From Phycisphaerae bacterium RAS2 (GTDB lineage Bacteria; Planctomycetota; Phycisphaerae; UBA1845; UTPLA1), in assembly GCA_007753915.1 (NCBI GenBank), contig CP036352.1, positions 1,302,001 through 1,366,000 of the forward strand: a stretch of DNA of 64,000 bases. The letters are read 5' to 3'. The notes below the pieces were generated by a model that was not told where the DNA came from, did not search any database, and saw nothing but the letters and a program-made list of their open reading frames with translations. A program made the translations under genes and the position numbers. This document shows, in pieces, positions 8,977 to 18,691 of this stretch (position 1 is the first letter of the stretch; each line of letters begins with the position of its first letter).

Positions 8977-10026
8977 ATGATGAAACAGGTGGTTGTCATT
9001 CTGGCTTTGTGTGTTTCGCCGGTATGGGGGCAAAGCGAACAACCGGATTCCGCGGGGAACGGCGAATCGACCCGCCGGTCGCGGGATCGCATGCGCGAAG
9101 GCCGTCGCGAACGCGGGCCGCGCGAGGATCGTGCGAATCGGCCGCCGCGAGACGGCGAGCGACGCGGCAACTGGGAGCGGTTCCAGAATGCGACGCCGGA
9201 AGAGCGCCGGCGGCAGCGACTGGATCAGATGGTGCAACAGGCGACGCGTCTGTACGACCTTGACGACGCGCAACGAGAAGTGGTGCGCAGCCAGATTGAG
9301 ATGATGCAGGCGGAGCGCAAGGCCAAAATGGGCGCCGAGGCGGACGAGTACGACCAGCTTCGGACGAAGATGTTCGATCACTGGCGCTCGGCGCGGGAGA
9401 ATGCCGGCGAGCGTGTCCGCGATCCGAAGTATTGGGAGGAAGTTCGCCTCGATCCGCAGATGCAGGAGACGCGGAAGCGAGTCCGTGAATTGGAAGCGAA
9501 GTACCCGTTCAATTTCGACGAGCAGCTGCAGCGCATCGAGACGCTGCTGCCCGCCGAACAGGTCGCAAAGGGTCGCGAACGATGGGCCGCGCGGGAGCGA
9601 CGCGGGGATGAAGGCGGCCGCGACATGCGCCGCCGAACCGAACGCGAGCGGCGATCGCGCGGGGATCAGGTGGCGCGCGGCGACAGCACCCCGGCAACGG
9701 TCGCGCCGGGCAATCCGCTTCCGCCGCCGAAAGTCGCGCCGCCGCCTCACCCGTGGGAGGTTCACACGCGCCGATTCATCGAGCAGTATCAACTCACCGA
9801 ATCGCAGTCCGCCGCGGCAATGGGCGTCTTGAAAGACATGCGCCAGCGGGCTGAACAGGTGGAGCAGCTGACTGCGTCGCGCGTGGCGGCCGTGGCCGAT
9901 GCGGCCGGGAAGAAGAAGCTTGAGGACGAATCAATGCATCAAGTCGAGTCGCTGTTCGGAGAGCTGAAGCAGCGGCTGGAGTCGCTCCTGACAGCCGCCC
10001 AGCGCAGCGCCGGCGCGAAGCCGTAG
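8977..10026 (+). CDS. Secreted, highly charged hypothetical protein
   Basis: A 349-aa protein with an N-terminal signal peptide (MMKQVVVILALCVSPVWG, likely cleaved before QSEQ) and a long Arg/Glu-rich low-complexity region. It then has helical segments (RRQRLDQMVQQATRLYDLDDAQREVV and a C-terminal helix pair around LTESQSAAAMGVLKDM) that recall LTXXQ/Spy-like periplasmic chaperone repeats, but the match is weak. An internal Pro-rich hinge (PPPKVAPPPHPWEV) separates the halves. ATG 8977 follows AGGAG 11 bases upstream, so the longer open frame back to 8893 is not used. Probably periplasmic. It could precede the TPR membrane gene in one transcript, with a 34-base gap. Confidence 0.65.
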   Translation: MMKQVVVILALCVSPVWGQSEQPDSAGNGESTRRSRDRMREGRRERGPREDRANRPPRDGERRGNWERFQNATPEERRRQRLDQMVQQATRLYDLDDAQREVVRSQIEMMQAERKAKMGAEADEYDQLRTKMFDHWRSARENAGERVRDPKYWEEVRLDPQMQETRKRVRELEAKYPFNFDEQLQRIETLLPAEQVAKGRERWAARERRGDEGGRDMRRRTERERRSRGDQVARGDSTPATVAPGNPLPPPKVAPPPHPWEVHTRRFIEQYQLTESQSAAAMGVLKDMRQRAEQVEQLTASRVAAVADAAGKKKLEDESMHQVESLFGELKQRLESLLTAAQRSAGAKP

Positions 10027-10060
10027 TGTCGGCGGGTCGGATCGGCTACAACGCTCCTTC

Positions 10061-12163
10061 ATGTCGCGCAGAAACGCTACAAAAGGGGGCCGACCCAGCC
10101 GATCGCGCGAATCCTCGCAAACCAGTCCCGAAATTCGTCGTGAGGCGGAGCCGCGAACCAGCGCAGGGTTCGATGGTGCGCCGTGGCGGGGCCGGATTGG
10201 GTGTCTCCTCATCGCGGCTGCCACAATCGTGGCATACTCGAACAGCTTCTCGGGCGAGTTCATCGTTGACGACACGCTAAGCATCGTTCAGAACCGGGCG
10301 ATTCGATCGCTGTGGCCGCTGACGGAATACCTTGTCTCGTCCCGCCCGCTTGTTGATTACTCCCTCGGGATCAATTACGCGCTGCACGGGTTGGAGCGCG
10401 AAGGTTATCACGTCGTCAACCTGGCGATTCACATCCTCGCGGCGTGCACCTTGTTCGCGCTGGTGCGCCGAACGCAGGCGCTGCACGCGAACAGAATTTC
10501 GGCTGCGAAAGGCAGTCACGATCGTTTGCCCAATGTCGAATTAAGAGATACGCCTGTCGCCCCGGCGCTGATCATCGCGCTGCTGTGGGCCGTGCATCCG
10601 CTTCAGACGCAGGCGGTGACGTACATCATTCAGCGCAGCGAATCGCTGATGGGGTTGTGTTACCTGCTGGTGCTGTATTGCGTGGCGCGCAGCGCGACGG
10701 GGCCGCATGCGGGACTGTGGAGGATGGGCGCGATCACGGCCGGCGCGGCGGGCATGGCGAGCAAAGCGGTGATGGTGTCCGCCCCGATCGTGGCGCTGCT
10801 GTACGACCGCGTGTTTATCGCATCAAGCTTCCGTGAGCTGATTCGCAAACGATGGTCGCTGCACGTCGGCCTCGCCGCGACCTGGAGCGTCCTCGCGATA
10901 TTCGGCGTGGTGGGCGGCATCTTTGCGCGCGAGCAGGCGGACCCGATCACGGTGGGGTTCGGCACGCCGGGGCTGACAGCGTGGGAATACCTGCGCACCC
11001 AGCCCGAGATCCTCATTCATTATCTTCGATTGTCATTTATTCCGGTGGGGCAGTGCATCGATTACGGCTGGCCGGTGGCCGGGGTCGGTCCGCGCATGGT
11101 CCTTTGCGGTGCGCTGGTCGCGGGCTTGCTGCTTGGAAGTGTGCGGGCGTTGAAACGTCGCCCGTGGGTGGGGTTCATTGGCGTCGCTTTCTTTCTGATC
11201 CTCGCGCCGACATCGAGCATCGTTCCGATTCGCGATCTGGCGTTTGAGCATCGCATGTATCTCCCGCTCGCGGGTGTGATCGTGCTCGTGGTGCTTGGCA
11301 TCGGCGCACTGCTGCATCGGATCATCACGCCGGACATTCCGCGGCGGTTGCTGGCCGGCGGTGCGACGCTGGCCGCCGTGCTTGTGTTGGCCGCACTGAC
11401 GTATCGCCGAAATGCGCTGTACGGCGATGTGATTGCCCTCTGGCGCGACAACGTCGCCCGGACGCCGAACCATCCCCGGCCGCACAACGCGCTGGGATTT
11501 GCGTTGCTTCAGTCGGGCGGCGTGCCGGAGTCGATTTCGGAGTTTGACGAAGCCATTCGGCTGGATCCGTCGTACGCGGGCGCATGGGCGAACCTGGGGG
11601 TGGCGCGGCTCAAGCAGGGTGATGCGTCGGCGGCGGTCGAGCGGATGGAAAAGGCGCTGGCGTTGAGTCCGTACGAGTTCGACGCGGAATTATACTATTA
11701 TCTAGGATCGGCGTTGTTCGAGACCGGGCAATTTGAGCCGGCGCGTGAGCGATTCGGCCAGGCGCTGCAGATGCGGCCGGTCTATCCGGAGGCGCTTTGC
11801 AGCTTGGGGAACGCGCTTCGGGCGCTTGGGCGGTTGGCGGAGGCGGAGGCGGCGCTGCAGGCATCGCTTCGGGACGCACCGAATTACGCCGTGGCGTGGG
11901 CGAACCTGGGAGTTGTTCTGTCGGATTTGAATCGGCTCGATGAGGCTGTGCGAGCGTATGAGCGGGCGCTGAAATCACAGGTTGGCAGCGAGCCGGACCC
12001 TGCATTTACGGCACAGGTTTATGTTCGCCTTGGGCGGTTGCAGGAGCGAATGGGTCGGCCGGACGAGGCCCGGCGAAATTTCGCAGCGGCGTTGAAAATC
12101 GCGCCGGGTGATCTGGAGGCCCGAAAAGGCATGGGTCTGGAGGGGGCGGGCCCGTCACCCTGA
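10061..12163 (+). CDS. Multi-pass membrane protein with C-terminal TPR repeats
   Basis: A 700-aa protein. The N-terminal two thirds has a basic leader, then about ten hydrophobic segments with luminal-type loops (SGEFIVDDTLSIVQN, SSRPLVDYSLGINYALHGLE, HVVNLAIHILAACTLF) that resemble the GT-C glycosyltransferase-like TMTC family. The C-terminal third (about 460-690) is at least five tetratricopeptide repeats (HNALGFALLQSG, AWANLGVARLKQGD, YYYLGSALFETGQ, ALCSLGNALRALGR). The D-D motif in the first loop (FIVDDTLS) fits a GT-C acidic catalytic motif. TMTC proteins are O-mannosyltransferases in eukaryotes, and bacterial homologues of this layout are common in Planctomycetes but uncharacterised. 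Its role as a glycosyltransferase is inferred. ATG 10061 is accepted. Confidence 0.75.
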   Translation: MSRRNATKGGRPSRSRESSQTSPEIRREAEPRTSAGFDGAPWRGRIGCLLIAAATIVAYSNSFSGEFIVDDTLSIVQNRAIRSLWPLTEYLVSSRPLVDYSLGINYALHGLEREGYHVVNLAIHILAACTLFALVRRTQALHANRISAAKGSHDRLPNVELRDTPVAPALIIALLWAVHPLQTQAVTYIIQRSESLMGLCYLLVLYCVARSATGPHAGLWRMGAITAGAAGMASKAVMVSAPIVALLYDRVFIASSFRELIRKRWSLHVGLAATWSVLAIFGVVGGIFAREQADPITVGFGTPGLTAWEYLRTQPEILIHYLRLSFIPVGQCIDYGWPVAGVGPRMVLCGALVAGLLLGSVRALKRRPWVGFIGVAFFLILAPTSSIVPIRDLAFEHRMYLPLAGVIVLVVLGIGALLHRIITPDIPRRLLAGGATLAAVLVLAALTYRRNALYGDVIALWRDNVARTPNHPRPHNALGFALLQSGGVPESISEFDEAIRLDPSYAGAWANLGVARLKQGDASAAVERMEKALALSPYEFDAELYYYLGSALFETGQFEPARERFGQALQMRPVYPEALCSLGNALRALGRLAEAEAALQASLRDAPNYAVAWANLGVVLSDLNRLDEAVRAYERALKSQVGSEPDPAFTAQVYVRLGRLQERMGRPDEARRNFAAALKIAPGDLEARKGMGLEGAGPSP

Positions 12164-12181
12164 AAAAAGTCCGCCGCTGGA

Positions 12182-12207
12182 TGCACGAATTTGCTTTTGT
12201 TCGTGCA
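12182..12207. repeat. Perfect 8-bp inverted repeat between TPR gene and subtilase
   Basis: Arms TGCACGAA and TTCGTGCA flank a 10-base T-rich loop. It lies 18 bases after the TPR stop codon. There is no T-run on the 3' side, so it is not a classic intrinsic terminator. It could be a stem-loop at the transcript end or an operator for the subtilase gene. The remaining 127 bases before the subtilase start hold a possible -10 (TAAGAT, 12218-12223) without a convincing -35. Confidence 0.4.
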
Positions 12208-12334
12208 GGAAAACGAGTAAGATGTTTTTAACGTTAACAAGGCCATCCGTCCCCCGGAGGGCCGGAGTGAGGGAAAGTACTTGTTCCATTTTCCAGTCAG
12301 GGGCGGCGCGCCATCTGACCCGAGGGTCCCAAGC

Positions 12335-15300
12335 ATGTCATTCCGACGCAGCGTAGTTCTAGCTCTTTGTCTAATTTCAACCGCCGGGTGGAGTTCGGTG
12401 CAGTCGGCTGAGCCGGTGATTCGGTGGCGGACGGGGACACAGACCCTGCCGCGGCAGACCGCCGAGCAGATGAAGTCGAAGCTGGCCGAGTTGGCGGGCG
12501 TGGCGGCGCCGGGCGACGGCATGCAGAACGTCGGCGCGGTCAAGGCCGGCGAGGGCGCGGCGGTGCAAGCGAACGCGGGCGGTTCGGCGCACGTTCTCGT
12601 GCAGTTCGAGACGCCGGTGACACGAGCAATGCGCGACCAGCTGACAGCCGGCGGCCTGACGCTTCAGAGTTACCTCGGTGATAACGCCTACTTCGCGCAG
12701 TTGGAGGGTTCGAAGCTGGATGCCGAAGCACTGGCACAGGTGCCGGGCTTTTCACGTGTCGCGCCCATTCATGTCGAAGCCAAGATGCACCCCGATCTCG
12801 TGGCGGGCGAAATCGCGCCGTGGTCGGTCGTGCCGCGTGACGGCGTGGTGAAGCTCCAGGTTGAGGGTGACGAGTCGGCGGCGCTGGGTGAGTCCGGCAG
12901 GCTGTGGCAGGCTACCGAGGAAGACATGAAGGAGCCGTTCGTGGCTGCTTACGTCATCTTCCATCCCGATGCCTCGCTGGAGGATGGCGCAGCGATTATT
13001 CATCAGCTTGACGGCCGTGTGATGTCGTACCTGTACAACATCAACGGTCTGGTGGTCGAAATGCCCTACGCGAACCTCAAGCCGCTGGGCATGGAGGACA
13101 AGGTTCAGTGGATCGAGCCGCCGCTTCCGCCAATGGGCGAGTTGAATGCGGAAAACCGCGTTCGAACAGGGGCGAACATTGTTCAAGCAGCGCCATACAA
13201 TCTGTCCGGCGCAGGCGTGAAGGTGATGGTGTTTGACGGCGGTCGTGTGCGGACGACGCACCAGGACTTCCAGGGACGCGCGGTGATCGGACCGGGCGAA
13301 GGCGCCTGCACAACCAACAGCGATCATGCTACGCACGTGGCCGGCACGGTCGGTGGCGCCGGCATCGCCAATGCCAACAACAAGGGCATGGCCCCGGGTG
13401 TGGACATTGTCAGCTATGGTTTCCAGCAATCGGCCACGGGAACGACCTGCCCGAGTTTGTCCGCAGGTTTCCTTTACACTGATCCCGGCGACACGCTGGT
13501 GGATTACACCAACGCGTTCAATGTGGCCGGCGCGCACATCTCCAACAACTCGATCGGTACAAACACCGCGCCCAATGGGTTCAACTGCGCCTGGGAAGGC
13601 GACTACGGCGCGATGGACATTCTGATCGACTCGATGGTCCGCGGTAGCCTCGGCCAGCCGATCCGTGTGGTTTGGGCCAACGGCAACGAACGGCAAGTCA
13701 CTCGCTGCGGCACAACGTATCACACAACAGCTCCGCCGGCTTGTGCGAAGAACCATATCGCGGTCGGCGCGTTGAACTCCAACGATGACAGCGTGACGAG
13801 CTTCACGAGTTGGGGACCGGCCGACGACGATCGCATGAAGCCTGATCTCTCTGGTCCCGGTTGCCAGGTCGGTGGCGACGCGGGCGTGACCTCGTGCGGA
13901 AGCGCCAGCGACACGGCCTACTCCAGCAAGTGTGGCACTTCGATGGCCTCGCCGACGGTCTGTGGGTTGTCGGCCCTGCTGTTGCAGGACTATCGTGTGC
14001 AGTTCCCGGGCAATCCCGACTTCCGCAATTCGACTTTGAAGATACTGCTGGCCCACACGGCCGTGGACCTGTTCAACACGGGTCCGGACTACCAGACCGG
14101 TTACGGTTCGGTTCGAATCCAGCCGGCGGTTGATTTCATGCGAACCGGGAACTTCCTTGAGAACTCGGTCAACGGGACCGGTGAGACGTTCCAGGCCGTT
14201 ATGATCGTCACGCCCTCTGATACGCAGTTGAAAGTGACGCTGGCATGGGACGACGTGCCGGGTACGGCGAACACGATTCCCGAACTGGTCAACGACCTCG
14301 ATCTGCGAGTGTATGACGCGAGCAACACGCAGTATTTCCCGTGGACGCTGGGCGGCAACGCCAACCCCAGCGCGCCGGCGGTTCGCACGCAGCGAAATGC
14401 CGTGGACAACATCGAGCAGGTCGTGATCGATGCTCCCGCGCCCGGCGCGTACCGCGTCGAAGTGCACGGGTTCAACGTGCCGCAGGGGCCGCAGCCGTTC
14501 TCGCTGTGCGCGTCGCCGCTGCTGGTGAACTGTTCGAGCCAGGGCACTCTGTCGCTGGATCGCGCGAAGTACGCTTGTGCGAGCACGGCGACGCTTCGCG
14601 TGGTTGACTGCGACCTGAACACCGACGACGGCTCGGTGCAGACCGTCAACGTGACCATCGCCTCGACGACCGAACCGGGCGGCGAGACGGTGATTCTGAC
14701 TGAAACGGCCGCCGAATCGGCTACGTTCGTCGGAACAATTAATCTCGCGACAACGGACTCCGCCGGTGTGCTGCATATCGCGAGCGGCGATGCGGTGACG
14801 GCGACCTACGTCGATGCCGACGACGGCAACGGCGGGTTCAACGTCAACGTGACCGCCAACGCGACGGTCGATTGCGATAGCCCGATCATCTCCAACGTCG
14901 CGGTTTCCAACATCGAGCCGCGCGATGCAACGGTCACGTTCACGACCAATGAGCCGTGCCGGGCGACGGTGAATTACGGCACGAGTTGCGGCAGCCTGAT
15001 CGAATCGGCCAGCTCGCTGACTTACAACACGAGCCACACGTTTAACCTGTCGAATCTGACGATCGCGACGCCGTACTTCTTCTCCGTTAGCGTGGAGGAC
15101 CAGGCGGCCAACACGGCCTCCGATGACAACGGCGGCTCGTGTTACACGTTTACGACTGAAGACCTGCCCGAGCTGTTCACCGAGCAGTTCACCGGCGGCG
15201 CGGATTCGGTCGATCTCGACAACAGTGCTTATCTCTTCCAGCCGGATGGCTCGATCGACTTCTACTCGGTCTGCCGGGCTTCGCCGGTGAACGCGCTGCC

Positions 15301-17635
15301 GACCGACCCGGCCGGCGGCACGGTCGTGACGCTCGCGAACAACGCTTCGACGCCGGTCGTCCTCGGGCCGGGTCACAACGTGCTGCTCTACGGCGTGTCG
15401 TACGGAACGGTGCACATTGGCAGCAACGGTTACCTGACGTTTACTGCGGGCGACACGGACAGCACCGAGACGCTTGCGGATCACTTCGACACGCCGCGCG
15501 TGTCGGGCCTCTTCGACGATCTGAACCCGGCCTTGGCCGGCGCGCAGATCAGCTACAAGGAGCTGGCGGATCGGTTTGTCGTGACGTATCTGAACGTGCC
15601 GAAGGCCTCGACGACAAACACGAACACGTTCCAGATTGAGATGTACTACGACGGCCGAATTCAAATCGCGTACCTCGGCGTGGATGTTTTGGACGCCATC
15701 GCCGGTCTGTCAGGCAGCACGAGCCTGTCGCCGGACTTCTTCGAGAGCGATTTCACATCGTTTGGAAACTGCGGCCCGCGCCCGCCGTCGGCGGCCGGCT
15801 TGACTGTTGAAGTGCCGAAGGACACGCAGGTGTCGATCAACCTGATCGCAGGTGACGATGGCATCCCGAATCCGCAGTTGGAATACACCATCATGTCGCT
15901 CCCGACGTATGAACTGCGCGACGCAGGGAACAACCAGGTCATTGCGTCGGTTCCGTACACATTGGTCGCCAACGGCAACCAGGTGCTGTACCAGCCGACC
16001 GGCGGCTACTCCGGCCCGGATTCGTTCACCTTCAAGGCGAACGATGGCGGCACGCCTCCGGACGGCGGCGATTCGAACGTCGCCACGGTGACGCTCAACG
16101 TCCTGCCGGTGCTGACCATTCCGTTTAGCGACGAGTTCCCGACGACGACGTTTGATTCGCAGAAGTGGTACACCGTGTCGAACGCCACGATCGACAGCAC
16201 GACGCCGATCGCTCCGCCCAGCCCGCCGAACGCGGCGCGGTTCAACGGAGACCCGGCCGGCACTGACTCGATCGTCACTCACTTGTTCGACCTGTCGGGC
16301 GGCGACCCGGTCCGGTTGACTTACTCCTGGCAGGTACGTGGCAACGGTGAGACTCCGGACGCCGGCGACGACCTGTTCATTGAGTACCGCGATTCGGGCG
16401 GAAACTGGCAGATCCTCCAGCAGCACCTCGGATCATTGCCGGACATGACGACGTTTAACACGACAACGATGTTGCTCCCGCCCGGTGCGATGCACAGCTC
16501 GTTCCGGCTTCGGATTCGCAACATCGGAACGGCCGGCAATTTCGACGATTGGCTTGTGGATGACGTGCGCCTTGTTCCGGAGAACGCACCGGAGGCGTCG
16601 AGCTCAAACGTGACAACGGGTTCCAACACGCCGATCACGATTGGTCTGGTCGCCAGCGATCCGAACATGGACCCGCTGACGTACACGATTCAATCGCTGC
16701 CGAGCATCGGCACGCTGCGTGACCCGGTCACGGGCACCATCGCTTCGGCGCCGCACACGCTGTCCGGCAGCTCGGTCGAGTTCCTGCCGGGACCGGGTGT
16801 CTTCTCGGGTAACACCAGCTTCACGTTCAACGTGACCGACGGGCAGCACACGTCGAACACTGCGACCGTGAGCATCACCATCGGCGGCCCGCAGCCGATT
16901 CATGTGTTCAACCTCGACACCGATCCGGGTTGGACCACCGATGCCGGCGGCGGAGGCGGCGGTCCGAACAATGGCGGCTGGGCCTGGGGCACGCCAACGA
17001 ACTCCGACGCCCCGTGCGGAACCGGGCGCCTCGATCCGATCAGCGGCTTCACCGGTACAAAGGTGTACGGCTACAACAACGCCGGCTGCTACACGAACAA
17101 CCTTGGGAACACCCGATGGTTGACGACAACCGCGATCAATTGCACGACGCTTAGCGCCGGGCAGTTGCGATTCCGTCGCTGGCTTGGCATCGAGTCGGCC
17201 ACGTTTGACAAGGCCTACGTGGAGATTTCCACCAACGGCTCAACGTGGACCAACATCTGGACGCACCCGGCGACCACGATGAACGAGCAGAACTGGACGT
17301 TGCAGACCTACAACATCCCGCAGGCCGACAGTCAGCCGACTGTCTATCTGCGCTGGGGCATCGGCCCGACGGATGGTTCGGTCACGTACCAGGGCTGGAA
17401 CATCGACGACATCGAGATCTGGGGCGACGTTCCGTCCGCCTGCACCAACGTGCTGCGGGGCGACGTGAACAACGACGGCCAGATCAACGGCGGTGACGTG
17501 GCCCTGTTCACCCAGGCCTATCTCGACGGGAACTCGGTCACACCCGCGCAGAAGTGCGCGGCCGATACCGTCGTCAACGATGCAATCGATGACGCCGACG
17601 TGGCCAAGCTCGTCGAGTGGATGCTGGCTCCGTAA
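12335..17635 (+). CDS. Very large secreted subtilisin-family (S8) serine protease with C-terminal dockerin-like repeat
   Basis: A 1766-aa extracellular protease. The signal peptide is residues 1-29 (RRSVVLALCLISTAGWSS). A long prodomain follows, then the S8 catalytic domain with the triad Asp301 (VMVFDGGRVRT), His334 (DHATHVAGTVGG) and Ser536 (GTSMASPTVCGLSALL), all in standard context. Downstream come a P-domain-like beta sandwich, a C-rich segment, a fibronectin-like region, two bacterial cadherin/Ig-like repeats ending in SFTFKANDGG and SFTFNVTDGQ, and an immune-inhibitor-like adhesion module. The C-terminus (about 1710-1766) is a dockerin-like Ca-binding repeat (GDVNNDGQINGGDVAL). The start at ATG 12335 is set by the signal peptide. 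A terminator follows 33 bases after the stop. It probably digests external protein. The anchoring partner of the dockerin-like end is unknown. Confidence 0.9.
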   Translation: MSFRRSVVLALCLISTAGWSSVQSAEPVIRWRTGTQTLPRQTAEQMKSKLAELAGVAAPGDGMQNVGAVKAGEGAAVQANAGGSAHVLVQFETPVTRAMRDQLTAGGLTLQSYLGDNAYFAQLEGSKLDAEALAQVPGFSRVAPIHVEAKMHPDLVAGEIAPWSVVPRDGVVKLQVEGDESAALGESGRLWQATEEDMKEPFVAAYVIFHPDASLEDGAAIIHQLDGRVMSYLYNINGLVVEMPYANLKPLGMEDKVQWIEPPLPPMGELNAENRVRTGANIVQAAPYNLSGAGVKVMVFDGGRVRTTHQDFQGRAVIGPGEGACTTNSDHATHVAGTVGGAGIANANNKGMAPGVDIVSYGFQQSATGTTCPSLSAGFLYTDPGDTLVDYTNAFNVAGAHISNNSIGTNTAPNGFNCAWEGDYGAMDILIDSMVRGSLGQPIRVVWANGNERQVTRCGTTYHTTAPPACAKNHIAVGALNSNDDSVTSFTSWGPADDDRMKPDLSGPGCQVGGDAGVTSCGSASDTAYSSKCGTSMASPTVCGLSALLLQDYRVQFPGNPDFRNSTLKILLAHTAVDLFNTGPDYQTGYGSVRIQPAVDFMRTGNFLENSVNGTGETFQAVMIVTPSDTQLKVTLAWDDVPGTANTIPELVNDLDLRVYDASNTQYFPWTLGGNANPSAPAVRTQRNAVDNIEQVVIDAPAPGAYRVEVHGFNVPQGPQPFSLCASPLLVNCSSQGTLSLDRAKYACASTATLRVVDCDLNTDDGSVQTVNVTIASTTEPGGETVILTETAAESATFVGTINLATTDSAGVLHIASGDAVTATYVDADDGNGGFNVNVTANATVDCDSPIISNVAVSNIEPRDATVTFTTNEPCRATVNYGTSCGSLIESASSLTYNTSHTFNLSNLTIATPYFFSVSVEDQAANTASDDNGGSCYTFTTEDLPELFTEQFTGGADSVDLDNSAYLFQPDGSIDFYSVCRASPVNALPTDPAGGTVVTLANNASTPVVLGPGHNVLLYGVSYGTVHIGSNGYLTFTAGDTDSTETLADHFDTPRVSGLFDDLNPALAGAQISYKELADRFVVTYLNVPKASTTNTNTFQIEMYYDGRIQIAYLGVDVLDAIAGLSGSTSLSPDFFESDFTSFGNCGPRPPSAAGLTVEVPKDTQVSINLIAGDDGIPNPQLEYTIMSLPTYELRDAGNNQVIASVPYTLVANGNQVLYQPTGGYSGPDSFTFKANDGGTPPDGGDSNVATVTLNVLPVLTIPFSDEFPTTTFDSQKWYTVSNATIDSTTPIAPPSPPNAARFNGDPAGTDSIVTHLFDLSGGDPVRLTYSWQVRGNGETPDAGDDLFIEYRDSGGNWQILQQHLGSLPDMTTFNTTTMLLPPGAMHSSFRLRIRNIGTAGNFDDWLVDDVRLVPENAPEASSSNVTTGSNTPITIGLVASDPNMDPLTYTIQSLPSIGTLRDPVTGTIASAPHTLSGSSVEFLPGPGVFSGNTSFTFNVTDGQHTSNTATVSITIGGPQPIHVFNLDTDPGWTTDAGGGGGGPNNGGWAWGTPTNSDAPCGTGRLDPISGFTGTKVYGYNNAGCYTNNLGNTRWLTTTAINCTTLSAGQLRFRRWLGIESATFDKAYVEISTNGSTWTNIWTHPATTMNEQNWTLQTYNIPQADSQPTVYLRWGIGPTDGSVTYQGWNIDDIEIWGDVPSACTNVLRGDVNNDGQINGGDVALFTQAYLDGNSVTPAQKCAADTVVNDAIDDADVAKLVEWMLAP

Positions 17636-17667
17636 GGCCGGCAGCAGCTGAAGTTCATTGCGACCCA

Positions 17668-17720
17668 CCTCCGCCGTTTCAGATCGGGCCTTGCCCGGTT
17701 TGGATCGGCGGAGGTTTTTT
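17668..17720 (+). terminator. Intrinsic terminator after the subtilase gene
   Basis: Stem arms CCTCCGCCG (17668-17676) and CGGCGGAGG (17706-17714) with an inner GATC pairing, followed directly by six Ts. It ends the subtilase transcript and separates it from the hydrolase-purN pair. Confidence 0.8.
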
Positions 17721-17791
17721 CTGCATCGTGCCATCCAGGACGCGGCGGCCGCTGAATTGGCTGCCTGCGGGAGCGCGCGTATCATCCTGTT

Positions 17792-18691
17792 GTGGTGACC
17801 TCGCTGCCAGACATGCCCGTGCCGGCTGCTTCGCAAGACCGCCGGAAGCTCGCTCGCCGACCGGCTGCGGTCCTGCGCCGGCTGGTCATCATCCTGGTAG
17901 CGGGCTACCTGTTCTGGTGCGGCGCGCTGTACATCCTGCAGGACAGTCTGATTTTTCCGGCCGACATGGCCCCGACGCCGCTGAAGCTGATCCCGTATGG
18001 AAAATCGACAGTAGTCACGGAGTTTCCGCTCGAAGACGGCGGCGCGGTCATGTCGTGGTACGTGCCCGCGCGCGCGGCGAACTCGCGGCCGGGCCCCGTG
18101 GCGATCTTCTTTCATGGCAACGCGGAGATCATCGACTTCGAGGACGAGATCGTGCAGCCATACCTGGGCCTCGGGGTGTCGGTGCTGCTGCCGGAGTATC
18201 GCGGCTATGGTCGCGCAGGAGGAAAGCCGAGCGAGGCGGCGATCGTGGCCGATTGCGTGCGCTTTTATGACGAGCTGCTGAAGCGGCCGGACGTGGACCC
18301 GGCGCGGATCGTGTTTCATGGACGGTCGCTGGGTGGAGCGGTGGCGGTGCAGGTGGCAGCGCAGCGCAAGCCCGCGGCGTTGATCCTCCAATCGACGTTT
18401 ACGAGTCTTGCCCGGATGGCGCAGGGTTACGGCGCGCCGTCGTTTCTCGTGCGGCACGGTTTTCGCACTGACGAGCGGATTGGCAGCCTGGGCGTTCCTG
18501 TGTTGCTCGCCCACGGACGGCGCGATGACATCGTGCCGTTCAGGCATGCGGAGCAGCTAAGGGCGCTGGTCCCCGACGCGGAATTGATTGCATTCGACTG
18601 CGATCACAACGGATTCCCCGGCGACGGCAATGACGACGCCTACTGGGACGGCATTACGGCGTTCCTGCGAACTGCGAAGGTGCTGCCATGA
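17792..18691 (+). CDS. Membrane-anchored alpha/beta hydrolase (BEM46/YfhR type)
   Basis: A 299-aa protein with one N-terminal membrane segment (LVIILVAGYLFWCGALYIL) and an alpha/beta-hydrolase domain. Motifs are the oxyanion region FFHGNAE, the nucleophile elbow HGRSLGGAVAVQ with Ser in GRSLGG, the acid in HGRRDDIVPF, and the His of DCDHNGFPGDG. Substrate unknown; the subclass includes short-chain ester and thioester hydrolases. The start is GTG 17792 or ATG 17813, both of which precede the anchor. It shares an ATGA overlap with purN, so the two are translationally coupled despite no obvious metabolic link. Confidence 0.8.
   Translation: MVTSLPDMPVPAASQDRRKLARRPAAVLRRLVIILVAGYLFWCGALYILQDSLIFPADMAPTPLKLIPYGKSTVVTEFPLEDGGAVMSWYVPARAANSRPGPVAIFFHGNAEIIDFEDEIVQPYLGLGVSVLLPEYRGYGRAGGKPSEAAIVADCVRFYDELLKRPDVDPARIVFHGRSLGGAVAVQVAAQRKPAALILQSTFTSLARMAQGYGAPSFLVRHGFRTDERIGSLGVPVLLAHGRRDDIVPFRHAEQLRALVPDAELIAFDCDHNGFPGDGNDDAYWDGITAFLRTAKVLP

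Noticed and set aside
14107-14122. GGTTCGAATCC, a tRNA T-loop-like word
   Set aside because: Lies inside the subtilase reading frame and has no acceptor or anticodon stems around it.
12752-15664. A 970-codon open frame on the minus strand
   Set aside because: Antisense to the S8 protease, whose triad, signal peptide and repeats are clear; high GC leaves long open frames on the other strand.
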